A stretch of 64,000 nucleotides of DNA from Allomyces arbusculus (taxonomy: Eukaryota > Blastocladiomycota > Blastocladiomycetes > Blastocladiales > Blastocladiaceae), in contig JADHYV010000027.1 of the NCBI GenBank assembly GCA_027604705.1, positions 186,001 to 250,000 on the forward strand. Reading direction: 5' to 3'. The translations under genes were made by a program, and so were the position numbers. A model generated the notes under the pieces. The model saw only the letters and a list, made by a program, of their open reading frames with translations. It was not told where the DNA came from and made no database searches. This document shows, piece after piece, positions 10,501 through 20,403 of the stretch. Positions within the stretch are counted from its first letter, which is position 1. Each line of letters begins with the position of its first letter.

Positions 10501-10677
10501 GAGCGAGTGAGACAGTCACATCCGATGCAGGGCGCTCTCGTAGAAACAATAGATAGATTGAATGACGAACACGTCCCACACCCCACCCTCCCACGCCTGA
10601 GCTACGCTAATCTGGCTCCCCTCGGCCCATTGGGACCCGCGTGCCCCTCTCTCCTCGCGTCTAGCGTCGACAGCCAC

Positions 10678-11598
10678 TTACGCGCGGCTCACAAACGACT
10701 TGACGCGGTCGAGCCAGCGCACATACTCGTTCTGCTCCTTGAACTCGACGTACTCCGGGATGAACTCGGCCAGCTCAGCGGTCACGCCACGCGCCTCGAG
10801 GTACGTGTGGAATGCGGCGGCCAAGTTATCATCGAGCTCGTCAAAGACGGGACCAACGTACTGCCCGCGGCGCTTGTAGTCGGCCTCGGCCGTGTCCGCG
10901 ACAGCGAGGACCGGGTCGTCGGTGAACGTGACGTTGGTGATCTGCAGCTGCCCACCCTCGACAATCGTCTGGAACGTGATCGCGCCAGCGTCGGCGCCCG
11001 TCTTCTTGGTAATGGTGATGACGGTCGCGACGGGGAAGTCGTACGCGACCTCGTCGCCGTCGCGCGTGGGCTGCCCGTCGGCGTCCTCGATCGGCTGCGC
11101 GTTGGCAACGTCGTCGATCGAGAAAGTGACCGTGATCCTGTCGGCGGAGGGTAGGAGGTTGCGGGTCAGCAATCTGTGCGTCGTATGGTACGTTGCCGTG
11201 CGAAGGGATCAAACCGTACTTCTCGTTGCCAAACTCGCGCGCCATCACAACCTCGTTGTCGCCCGGGCGGTCCTGGACCTGGAAAATGGCCGGGTCACAC
11301 ACAGACGTCAGTTCTGGCTCATCGGCCCATTTGCACGGACGCAGCGATCACGAACCGTGAACGTCTTGCGCGCCAGGAATTCCGACAGGAACGACGGCAT
11401 TGCGGGCTGCATGTTCTCCTTCTCAAACTGCAGCTCCTTGGCGAGAACATCAACGAGCTCGCTGTCGGTCGCGGCGGCCGACGTGCGGAAAGCAGAGACG
11501 GAGAAGGCGCGGGCCGCAACAGCTGCGGGCGCACAGGTCGCGGGCGCGCGCGCGAGGACGGCAGTCGCAGTGCGCAGGGCGGCGGTGCGGGCAAACAT
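10678..11598 (-). CDS. MAM33: Mitochondrial matrix protein Mam33/p32 (C1QBP family)
   Basis: Three exons on the minus strand: 11598-11356, 11278-11220, 11137-10678 (253 residues). The first 40 residues are Arg/Ala/Ser-rich without acids, a typical mitochondrial presequence. Exon 1 then gives ELQFEKENMQPAMPSFLSEF. The second join produces GNEKITVTFSIDD, matching the GEKITVTFNINN strand of human p32, which decides between two possible donors (GTACGG chosen). The C-terminal helices include YVGPVFDELDDNLAAAFHTY. Family members form acidic doughnut-shaped trimers in the matrix and are linked to mitochondrial translation. Introns are 77 and 82 nt. Confidence 0.9.
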
Positions 11599-12095
11599 GG
11601 TTGGTGTGATGATTGCAGCGAGCACGGGATGTGGGGGGAGAAGTGGTTGGTTGTGCCGGGCTGTGCCGGGTGTGATCAGCGGTTTGTTGCGACTTGCGGG
11701 GAAGGAAGTTGCGATGCAGGCCGATCACAGAACACGTGCACGCATCGGATCAAAGCAACAATGTTTCAATCCCATTCATTTGTCCACTCGCGAGAAACGA
11801 TCGAGTCAAGGGGAAAACCGAGTCGATCATTCGCTGTTCGGAGCGCTTCTGGGGAGGAGGGATAACCGCATCGAGGAGGTGGCTCACCACCGCCCGCTGG
11901 CTGGGATCAAGAGCGGTGTAATGAGAACGCCGGACGGAGTTGCTCGCCGTCCACTGCCGCCAGACTGAGAACGCGCAATCAACAGCGACCCGCGCGTTTC
12001 ACAGGGACGCAAGGTGTCGGTAACATGCCCACCGACGCGAGGAAGCATAAATTTCGGTCACACTCCTGTATTCGGCCGCAAGAACCGGCGGCGAC
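11599..12095. other. Intergenic, Mam33 promoter side / RPA14 3' side
   Basis: 497 bp. Upstream of Mam33 the minus strand reads CGCTGCAATCA about 14 nt before the ATG, resembling the CTGCAA element of the F-box/LRR family. Nothing else recognised. Confidence 0.35.
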
Positions 12096-12644
12096 TCACC
12101 CGTCCATGAACAAGTGCGAGTGCGTAAACTGCAATTGAATCGCGTCGTTCAGGAGCGCCATGTCTAGCGTTCGAGGCTCGCCAGTGTCAGTTGCGAACGC
12201 GGCCACGTGCTGGACCTGAGACAGAACATTACGCACCGACCGTGTCTGGGAACTCGGCAAAGCTCACCATGCGCACGGACCCGTCGGGCTCGGCGACGCC
12301 TGTGACCTCGATAAAATGGGCGCTTGGTGACACGGCCTAGACGCCAAATTCGCGTGGGTGAGCGTGACCGCCTCGATGGAGCTAGTCCGACCGTCAATCC
12401 GGACCTGATTCACATGAACAAGGATTTGAGCACCGTCGGCGGCTTGAAGCGTGAGGTGTTGGCCATTGCTCTGCAGGAGGAGCATGAAATCAGCGCGTGC
12501 ACGGCATTATCGATGGATGGTGCGGGCGTTGCGAACCGGCGCGATGACCTTGCCGGGCACCATGACGGTCTTGGTCACAAACTGCGGCAACATGGTGCCG
12601 TTCACGCGGACGGCGGTCGGCGCGTGTGTTGCGGGTTGTTGCAT
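12096..12644 (-). CDS. RFA3: Replication protein A 14-kDa subunit (Rfa3/RPA3)
   Basis: Small four-exon gene: 12644-12537, 12470-12405, 12336-12237, 12163-12096 (113 residues). The joined protein has the RPA14 OB-fold pattern. VNGTMLPQFVTKTVMVPGKV matches the strand-1 region of human RPA3 (AGMLAQFIDKPVCFVGRL). After it come NGQHLTLQAADGAQILV, FIEVTGVAEPDGSVRMVSF and VDMALLNDAI (human FDLGLYNEAV). RPA14 is part of the trimeric ssDNA-binding complex in replication and repair. The second intron donor (GTCCGG) is the least certain; GTGAAT nearby is the alternative. Introns are 66, 68 and 73 nt. Confidence 0.8.
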
Positions 12645-12710
12645 CGTGACGGGTCGAAATTTGCGGGGAAGGCGCGCTTTGCCGGTGGGGCTGCAGGGCG
12701 CTGACTCGTG

Positions 12711-12884
12711 CTAGTTTCGGTCCAAATCAGGGTCTGCGGGCACTCGTGTCGTGGTGGTCGCAGTCTCAGTCGCGGCAGTCGTCGTCGTTTTACGTCGAGC
12801 CAAAGCAGGCAGCACGAGCAGCACGAGCAGCACGACGACGATGCGAAGGACGGAGCGGTGACTCGATGCCGTTCTGCTTTTCAT
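12711..12884 (-). CDS. Possible small membrane or secreted peptide (57 aa), doubtful
   Basis: A 57-codon frame directly upstream of the RPA14 gene on the same strand: basic start, then RIVVVLLVLLVLPALA (signal-anchor-like), then a Thr-rich tail. The hydrophobic part comes from a short GCAGCACGA-type DNA repeat (about 12808-12841), so it may be accidental. No homologue recognised; it could equally be the RPA14 promoter. Confidence 0.2.
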   Translation of the reverse strand: MKSRTASSHRSVLRIVVVLLVLLVLPALARRKTTTTAATETATTTTRVPADPDLDRN

Positions 12885-13065
12885 CACGCGATCTTCACGC
12901 GGTGGCCGCGAGACGCGAGACGATTTCCGCCGCCAGCCATCGTGTTGTAAGTGGCACCGGGTGAATGCACCACTTGCACCACGATTGCCGCGGCCGCTGT
13001 TCCCCACGTACTTATCGGCAGCACTCGGCGGCCACTTGCTCAACTTGTTACCAACAGCCACGACC
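12885..13065. promoter_or_regulatory. Probable MsrB promoter and leader
   Basis: The non-coding gap between RPA14 and MsrB is 421 bp (12645-13065) if the doubtful peptide is ignored. It must carry both divergent promoters. No motif stands out. Confidence 0.3.
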
Positions 13066-13742
13066 ATGTCTTCAAGCAGTCGCATTTGCGCCGCCGTGCG
13101 ATCTGCGGTTACCTGCTCAACAATCCTCAACAAAGCAGCCATCCGCCCGATCCGCGCACAAACGCTCACCCGACCCGCTCTCGCGCCTTTCCGCATGTTC
13201 GCGACGCGCGCACCTGACACGAACCCGACCGAACCCGTCATCCAGCACGCGCGCCCGCACGTCACGTTCTCTGACGACGAATGGCGGCAACGGCTCACGC
13301 CCGAAGAATTCGTCGTCTTGAGGCGCGGTGGGACCGAGCCCCCCGGAACGGGCGAGTACGTGAAGCACACGGCCGACGGCGTCTACCATTGTACCGGTTG
13401 CGACGCGCCGCTCTACAAGAGCACGACCAAGTTTGATAGCGGGTGTGGGTGGCCCGCGTTCTACGACGCGGTTCCCGGTGCGGTGACGCGGCGCGAAGAT
13501 CGGTCGCATGGGATGATGCGCGTGGAAATGTACGTGTCAGTTTTGTGCTGGGATGAGGGTGCGCCGGGATGGATCTGACGGGTGCGTTTGACGAGCTTTG
13601 AACATCTAGCCGCTGCAGCTCGTGCGACGGCCATCTCGGGCACGTTTTCCACGGCGAGGGGTTCCCGACACCGACCGATGATCGGCATTGTGTCAACAGC
13701 GTATGCTTGTCGTTCACGCCGGCCAAGTCGACCCCCAAGTAG
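13066..13742 (+). CDS. Methionine-R-sulfoxide reductase B
   Basis: Two exons: 13066-13529 and 13610-13742 (198 residues); intron 80 nt, GTACGT donor, phase 2. The join gives [20 protein letters not shown]. The two zinc CxxC pairs are CTGCDAPL and CSSCDGH. The catalytic Cys is in [22 protein letters not shown] and RREDRSHGM are family signatures. It reduces methionine-R-sulfoxide in proteins using thioredoxin. The first 45 residues are basic, Ser/Thr/Ala-rich and acid-free, suggesting mitochondrial import; an internal Met (MFATRAP) could give a cytosolic form. Confidence 0.92.
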
Positions 13743-13895
13743 GCAACAATGAGGCAGTAACGCGCGTACTGATATGGCGTCAAGGGAAGCGGCACATTGG
13801 TTTTTGTGAACGAGCAGCCTCCACTGCGAGGTGTCAGAATACATAACCATTTCGTGAAAGCGAACCAAGTAAATCCGGCGTCTGGAGGAAATGAA

Positions 13896-15148
13896 TTACG
13901 AAACGATCTTGAGCGACGGCTTGAGAGCAAGAAGCATAGCGCAATCATGGTCTTTGAAGCCCGACCCACGCACTTTCAAAAACGTGAGATCAGGGAACAA
14001 TTGCACGACCAACCGCGCAAGTCCAGGACTCAGGCGCCGGTTCCTCGACAGATCGAGCCACTGCAACTTGGGCACGGTTGCTGCAAGTGCAGAAATAAAC
14101 CAAGTCGACTGTTTATCCAAGTTGAGACCAATTTGAAGCAGTCCCAGTTCGTTGAGTGGTAGAGCACGCAATAACGGCACCGCCCTTTCGGCAAGCGCGA
14201 TCAGCACAGGACGCGGCAGCTCCGTTTAGAACGACAAATATAACCGGTGCAAACCGACGCACTTGGACGCAAGTGCCGCCACCACGACGTCAATGTGAGG
14301 AATCTTCAAGTCGGTGCCCAGGCTCCATAGGCAAAATGACGTGAGTGTTGGGACCAGCGCGGCGGCGATCTGGTCGCAAAAGCCAGGTCGGGCCAAGTAT
14401 AGGTCCGTGATCTCGAGCGAATGAAGCGCAGGGACATTTCCAGGCATTGTGGCCAGAATATGGGACATGAACATGCTGCCATGCCCCATCCCGCATCCAA
14501 AATCAATGGTGACATGCTTGAGCGATGTGGGCCACCAGATGGTCTAAACGTTGTCCATCTCCAACACATCAACATCACACAACCCCTTCATTGAGAGCGA
14601 TACGAGACCCAGTGGCACACTTGATGGTCAGAGCCAGTTCCGTCGTCTGCAGAAATCCTCCAATGCGCTCAAGGTTATAAAGAGCGGTGCGAGTAATGCC
14701 CTGTTGCTCAAAAGACAAGTTCATTTCGCGCACATGCGAGAAAGTTGCAGCTGTAATCAAGTCGATCGTTTCATCGGTCAAGAAAAATCCTCGAAGGTGA
14801 CAAAGTGCAATCGGGCCCATCACTGCGACCTGCGTGGCTCGAGTTATGACCCCTGCGTACGTCGCTGTGATGAGGTACACCGACTTGGTGACCAAATCAA
14901 AGCCAAGACGACCCGGTGGCTTATGGGAGCGACGGCGTGGTGGTCTTGAAAAGAGGCAGCCACGTCGCGCTGGCGGTATGGATAGCAACTATGATCGCGG
15001 GCGCATAGAGCATGGGCGACGCTCGCGCGAGTTGCAAGAGTCCAGTGCGGTTGGTCCGGGCCAGTTGACGCAGGAGAACCTCGAGAACCACGAGCGCGAG
15101 CGTCTCCAGCGCCGAGTACAATCGCGAATTGGCGGGAGATGTTGACAT
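13896..15148 (-). pseudogene. F-box/LRR copy 3, full-length but broken
   Basis: Reads on the minus strand from ATG 15148: LALVVLEVLLRQLARTNRTG and LLQLARASPMLYAPAI. The frame changes near 14930 to GRLGFDLVTKSVYLITA, VMGPIALCHLRGFFL and NLERIGGFLQTTEL, and ends at in-frame stops around 14570. It resumes at 14489 (HILATMPGNVPALHSLEI, LVPTLTSFCLWSL), stops at 14226, and resumes in 14207-13896 (VPKLQWLDLSRNRRLSPG, LALKPSLKIVS). At least four disruptions. All blocks are in the original order, so decay was by small mutations. Confidence 0.85.
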
Positions 15149-15153
15149 GTTGA

Positions 15154-15165
15154 TGCTGCAAGTTG
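15154..15165 (-). promoter_or_regulatory. CAACTTGC-type element before ATG of copy 3
   Basis: On the minus strand CAACTTGCAGCA lies 5 nt before the ATG of the broken copy at 15148. Same element as before several intact paralogues. Confidence 0.35.
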
Positions 15166-15348
15166 CTCTTACCCATGGAATTGTGTTGGGGTGGCATGCT
15201 ATCATCTGAGAAAGGGTGTCGAGCGAGAGACGCCCATTGCACGAACTGAGAACGCAAGACTAACCGGCAACCATTCATCAACAATGCTGGCCAGTACCTG
15301 GAGGCATCAAAATTACTTGTATCGTCCACCCGAGCCTTACAATACGCA

Positions 15349-15361
15349 CAACTTGCCGCAT
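15349..15361 (+). promoter_or_regulatory. CAACTTGC-type element before ATG of copy 4
   Basis: CAACTTGCCGCAT lies 3 nt before the ATG at 15365; two mismatches to CAACTTGCTGCAA. It supports 15365 as the start rather than the in-frame Met at 15191. Confidence 0.4.
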
Positions 15362-15364
15362 TCA

Positions 15365-16813
15365 ATGACATCGCCTTCAAGAAAAGTACATTTGCGCTCA
15401 GCCATTGAGACACTCCCGTACGAGATTCTCGAGGCTATTCTCCACAGGCTAGCGCGAACCGACCGCTCCGACCTCTTGCGACTTGCGCAAGCGTCGCCTA
15501 TGCTCTACACACCTGCGATTACAGTTGTCATTCATACCGCCAGCGAGAAATGGGCACTGTTTTCCAACTGCTCCGCAGCTGGCTTGCAACACAGCTCAAT
15601 GAAGTATGCCATGACGTACGACCAGGTGACGCCGGGTTCTCTCGGCATTGACACGAATACCAAGTCGGTGCACCTAATCATTGCCGCCGACAAAGGGTTG
15701 GGTCCAAAGCAAGTTACCGTGATTGGTCCCATTGCGCCGCGGCATTTGCGATTCGTCTTCTTGACCAACGAGACGGCAAGCCTTCTCGCCACCGCTTCAT
15801 TCCCATTTCCGCATGCGCACGACGTGCACTGGAGGATTGGCCAACCGGCGCTCGTTCGCATGGCTCTCTCTGATTTCGAGCGTTTTGATGGGTTCCCGCG
15901 CTCTGTGACAAAGCTGGATGTCTGCATCAGCAGCGAAGTTGTCCAAGTAGTCCCCCAGTTTCCTGAACGGTTTGTTGCCCTTATTGCCGCGTCGCATATC
16001 AAGTCCCTTGATTTTGCTCTCCACGACAACGCTCAAATCAATCATGTCATGACTGATTTGTTGACGAGTGGTTTGCCACGACAACTGGTGTCGCTGTCAT
16101 TGAGCGGCTTGCGTGACATCAAGGAACCGCTTGTTGATGGTAAGCTGGCCGTGTCGTGGCCTGCATCGCTCAAGCAGCTTGTCGTCAATCTTGGGTGCGG
16201 CGACAAGTTTGGGAACGCGTACCTACGCCAATTTTTGTCGACAATTCCTGGGAACCTCCCAGCACTCCAATCGCTCGAGGTAAAGTGGGTGGATTTGAAG
16301 CAGCTTGACCTCTGCTCCCAGCTGGCAGCCGCACTGGTCCCAACGCTGACGTCGTTTCGCCTGCTGGAGTTGGACATGGTCGTACACCTGCAACATTTTC
16401 ATCCAGTGGTGGCGGCGCTTGCAAATCAGTGTCCTGGGCTCCAAAGACTGTATTTCTCGTATTTTGACGACTATGGCCCACGTCCTGGTCTTATGGCATT
16501 TACCAAAACGACTGTGCCACTGCTGCGTTTTCTCCCGCTGCTTAACGAACTCGGCCTCAACAACTTTGGGTTTCATTCGTCAACCAACAAGTATGATCCG
16601 CTGTTTACTGCGCTTGCCGGGGCGGCGCCCAAACTTCAGAAGCTCGACCTGTCGCGTAACAGCATGTTGGGCCCCAAGCTGGCTCGGCTTGCTGTGCAGT
16701 TGTTCCTGAATCTCAAGTGTCTAGACCTGCGTTGGTCGAGTGTCAACAGCATTGATTTCGCTAAGCTTCGCGCCATGAAGCCATCGCTTGAGATCATTTC
16801 AATTCAGTTGTGA
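15365..16813 (+). CDS. F-box-like/LRR protein, copy 4 (intact)
   Basis: Single exon, 482 residues, divergent from broken copy 3 with only 216 bp between the two ATGs. F-box-like start: AIETLPYEILEAILHRLART, then LLRLAQASPMLYTPAI. Middle blocks: GSLGIDTNTKSVHLII, VIGPIAPRHLRFVFL, FERFDGFPRSVTKLD, LLTSGLPRQLVSLSLSGL, WPASLKQLVVNLGCGD. C-terminal LRRs: APKLQKLDLSRNSMLGPKL and LKCLDLRWS, ending MKPSLEIISIQL. Closest in the window to copies 1-3, with a similar block spacing. Function unknown beyond the family inference. Confidence 0.8.
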   Translation: MTSPSRKVHLRSAIETLPYEILEAILHRLARTDRSDLLRLAQASPMLYTPAITVVIHTASEKWALFSNCSAAGLQHSSMKYAMTYDQVTPGSLGIDTNTKSVHLIIAADKGLGPKQVTVIGPIAPRHLRFVFLTNETASLLATASFPFPHAHDVHWRIGQPALVRMALSDFERFDGFPRSVTKLDVCISSEVVQVVPQFPERFVALIAASHIKSLDFALHDNAQINHVMTDLLTSGLPRQLVSLSLSGLRDIKEPLVDGKLAVSWPASLKQLVVNLGCGDKFGNAYLRQFLSTIPGNLPALQSLEVKWVDLKQLDLCSQLAAALVPTLTSFRLLELDMVVHLQHFHPVVAALANQCPGLQRLYFSYFDDYGPRPGLMAFTKTTVPLLRFLPLLNELGLNNFGFHSSTNKYDPLFTALAGAAPKLQKLDLSRNSMLGPKLARLAVQLFLNLKCLDLRWSSVNSIDFAKLRAMKPSLEIISIQL

Positions 16814-17321
16814 TGTCTAATTCTGGCCAGTCACCCTGTTGCTGGTTGTTTGACAAACTCGGCTTCTCCAAGCACGGTGGATTTGCACTTCCTCTTTTCG
16901 AAAACAAGCGTGTCGCGTACATATGCCTCGGCATCAGCCAGCTTAACCTCATTCAGGCAAGGAGTCATACATGTCCGGCCATCGTACCCAACTCATCAGG
17001 ACGAGCACCATGAAACTTATGCCAACTCACGAGAGGCATGACTTCACAAGTAAGACCCGCTTCATGCATTTTGCGCGCTCCAAAGCCATGCGCTTATGTA
17101 GCGCCCGCGACAGAGTCAATGGCCGACAAAACGGCATCTGAGTGTAATCGCTCGATTACACGCGACGCAAAACGCATCTCTAATTTCACATCACGCAAGT
17201 ACACATTGCCTGTCTGCACCTCAAATATTTGCTATCATTTGCTTGCTGCCTACCCCTCACACACTGGCTGCTGGCGAACATGCTTGAGGGTAATCAAGAC
17301 AAAGCGGATCCAAGCCCACTG
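16814..17321. other. Intergenic after copy 4
   Basis: 508 bp. Only short ORFs without resemblance to the family or to neighbours. No repeat or hairpin noticed. Confidence 0.35.
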
Positions 17322-18030
17322 TCACGAAAGGAAGCCGGTTCTGGCTGCTCCACGAATGACAGGATTCTTGAGGTTCATATCCAGACTCGTCACCGTCCCT
17401 GGGTGCCCAATGATGTGCTCGAATTCATAAAGAGCATTCCGCGTGACTGGCCCTTGCGAGATACTCCAGTGCAGGCCATGCACAAAGCGTAGTGCACGCA
17501 TAAGTTTATCGTTTTCGTCAGTCCAGTCAGTGTCTGCAGATGGCGCACCGCCATCATGAGGTACGTACGGGGAGCACGTGAGCTCGTCATAGCCAAGGCG
17601 ACCGGCAAGACTCGCCAAGACATTGCTTGGGTGTTGGGATGCAATTCCTCATGCAGCACATCATGTGTTTGCGGCTCATCCTTGATCAGGCTCCAAAGTC
17701 CAAGGACGTGAGGGCTGGGACGAGCTTAGCAGCAACCCGGATGCAGAGGGGCACATGCGACAGGTCTACGTTCTTGATCACGAGCGATCGAAGCGCTGGA
17801 GAATTGCCAGGAAGAGTCGTCATCACTTTGGCCAAGTATGCGATCCCACCATTATCATTGAGCCCGAAATCCAGTTCGAGCTGTTTGAGCGACAATGGCC
17901 ACGATACAATCTCAACGGCCAGCGTTGCCACGTGTGGAGCGAACTTGAGTCCAAGTCTGATGTGTCGTTTCTCAAGGAATGCTTCCAGCTGCCGTCCCTT
18001 GGCCGACTCGACATGCAGGTTCCCGCACTC
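17322..18030 (-). pseudogene. F-box/LRR remnants, blocks out of order (copy 5)
   Basis: Two family segments on the minus strand in the wrong order. At 17940-17686 lies the middle of the LRR part: WPLSLKQLELDFGLNDNG, LPGNSPALRSLVIKN, LVPALTSLDFGA. Downstream of it, at 17618-17322, lies an earlier block: LAGRLGYDEL, then ALYEFEHIIGHPGTVTSLDM. The order differs from every other copy, so this is either two truncated copies side by side or one rearranged copy. Neither F-box nor C-terminal repeats were found here. Confidence 0.65.
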
Positions 18031-18693
18031 ACGTCGCTTGCCATCATGAGTGCTTGCCTCGCATGGCCACTGCTTGCTGACTCTGGTTTGGCCGCATCCG
18101 CCTGGGCATGCTCGCCGGCTTGCGATTGCACAGGCGAAGAACGTACAGAGTTTCAGGTCCGGTTTTGTCTTAATTGCTTGGCGTGGAATTTGATATGAGA
18201 TCGCGTCACGTGCAACTTGAAGGGCGAACGGCTGCTTCACGCGATTCGATGCTTGCACAACCACGCCGGTTGGGACCCCACTGCGATCGTGATGCGACGA
18301 ATCTGGCACAAAGGAGGGCTATGTTGGCGCCTGAGCCGCCTGTCGGAGTGTCAAGCACCCGGCAATGAGCTTCCACGCACCCTCAATGATGAGGCCCACT
18401 TCTCTGTCGATCTATTCCCCAGGATGGCGTCACGGTTGCCGTCACATTCCATGTGTGGGCAAGATCACTTATGATTTTGAAAAGCAATGTGATCAGCGCG
18501 ACTCCATGATTCAGCACCAAGAAACCAGCAATTTGTGTCGTATCCGAGTCCTTTTTGGGGGCTGCTCTGACGGCACGAAATGGCATGAGAAATGGAATGA
18601 AGCCATATGTTTTCTCTTTGATTTGTGAGCGGAACCTGCGCAATTCATGACAAACTGCCTTGCAAATAAAAACAACTTGAAAAAGGCGCACAA
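18031..18693. other. Gap between two decayed F-box/LRR copies
   Basis: About 660 bp. Minus-strand frames in 18031-18309 run on from the remnant but show no family block. Nothing else recognised; probably further decayed family sequence. Confidence 0.3.
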
Positions 18694-20210
18694 TCAGACG
18701 GACCCAGCCAATGACCCTGACCGCGCCTCTGTGCATGTCACCGCGAGAGGTGTCTGGCGGTAACGAGTCAGGTGCACGATGTCGTTCTCACCCACGGCCG
18801 TCCGGGTCAGAACGACCTTCACGATCTTGGGAAGCGCGGCCAAAGCGAGTTCGACCATGCCTGAACCAAGCTCACGATTACCAGAGATGTCGGGTGTCAG
18901 TAAATTTGGCGCCCATCGTGCAATTGCTGCGAAAACCGCGGCCGTATGATTGGACGTGCTCATACCTCACTGAAGCAACTCCATATCGACGAGATTCGGC
19001 AAGTGAACCAAGAGCTGGGCCGTGGACCGTGCAAACGAGCGCGGGTTATTGAAGGAAACGTCGCGGTACATGCCAACATGAATCTTGGCGGGCGTCGGGC
19101 ACTGTTCAATGATCAAGCAGAGAACGTCGTTGAACGAGGTCAAGGTGTCGAAAAAGGGCCCGGGTTGGACGAGCCACAATGTCATGGACGTCAAGGTTGG
19201 TCCAATGAACCCATGAACGCTGTTGCGAAATACGTCATTGACGAGAGGCACGTCCGAGAGGAAGGTGACTTGAGCGGGACGTTGGGCGAGAGCGACGCCA
19301 AGAAACTTGACGCGAAAATGCCAGCACTGCCTCAGCCGGTTCCCACGTCAAATCGTAGTTCTTGGAGCGATGGCAACCAGGTTACTTTCAGGGGCAAGAC
19401 CTCGCCGACGGAGTAAACAGTCAGCTTACGAAGGCCAATCAGGGACAAGGAGCGCAACGATGCCGGCAAACCAAACTTGAGCAGCATGTCCGTCACTTGC
19501 GACAAGTCGCGGATTCCCACATCTGTCCATGAGGCCTCGGCGTCCTTGTGGACATGGTCGTCAGCTCGCAGCTCGAGAGAACGAAGCCGCGACGCTCCCA
19601 AGAGTGTGGCAAGACACTGCGCGACCATGGAACCAGTCACTCCAGACACGGCATTGCATCCGTACCGCATAGAGAGCAATCCGACACTGCCCAGCCCGCC
19701 TACTTGAATGACCGCATCGAGCATGATGCGTGCCACGTCGGGTCCCACATTGTCCACCGCACGGAATGCGCGCACGGAAGCAGTATCGGAACGAGGTCCA
19801 CCGACTCATGGTTGAGGTCAAGCGACCACAAATGACAATACGCAATCGGTCCGAGAATGCGAGTTGGTTGCTGGTCACTGCGGGTGGAGAGGTCGTTTCT
19901 CGGAGACAAAGAGATAGACGGCGGGCAATGCATTGGAACGTGCGGCATATCCCAGAACGCGCTGCTTGCCGCTCAATGCCTGTTAGTCAGCCAGTTCATC
20001 GGTGTCCAGTCGAACCCACGGGACAGGAGCCGTTTGAATGGCGGCGGAGACGACGGGAATGTAAAGAATCGATGAAGTGCGGGCAAACTCGAACAGGGTC
20101 GCGCGGTCATTGATAATGCGGGACAGGACATTATTCAGGGCCAGGTCGGGCAGAGCTTCGAGCAAAGACGTTGGGGGAGGATGTGGATGCAAATTGGTGG
20201 GCGACGCCAT
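18694..20210 (-). pseudogene. F-box/LRR copy 6, full-length but broken
   Basis: From ATG 20210: LLEALPDLALNNVLSRIIND and SSILYIPVVSAAIQTAP, halting at a stop near 19983. The frame then changes to ILGPIAYCHLWSLDLNHESV (19948-19700) and again to LLGASRLRSLELRADDH, LLKFGLPASLRSLSLIGL and WLPSLQELRFDVG (19775-19332). IGPTLTSMTLWLV follows in 19251-18967, and the C-terminal repeat ISGNRELGSGMVELALAALP in 18963-18694. About four or five disruptions, with block order kept. CGCTGCAATCAGC precedes the ATG. Confidence 0.8.
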
Positions 20211-20403
20211 GCTGATTGCAGCGTATCGCACGCATCGGATGAAAAGTGAAGAGAAAATATGCCGACGACGCCCAAAGGCAGAACAAAGCCGGAAGGCACG
20301 AAGTGAACTCAGGAGTCCACATGACTGTCGAAACTCGAAAAGATGTTTCCTAAGCACCTTCAACATCACAAGCATACGCGCACCCAAGAGAACCAGAAAC
20401 TAT

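Larger units (their letters stand above)
9497..10677. other. 1.2-kb intergenic region upstream of eIF3b
   Basis: No gene recognised. It contains a 15-base G run (9800-9814), a perfect 11-bp inverted repeat (10175-10201) and a three-unit degenerate tandem repeat (10412-10500), each listed separately. The part nearest 9497 should hold the eIF3b promoter. Confidence 0.5.

Noticed and set aside
10892-11968. 358-codon plus-strand frame
   Set aside because: Antisense to the Mam33 exons and running into intergenic DNA; no conserved content.
12711-13370. 219-codon minus-strand frame with a hydrophobic C-terminal part
   Set aside because: Upper half is antisense to MsrB. Only the last 57 codons could be real, and these are listed as doubtful.
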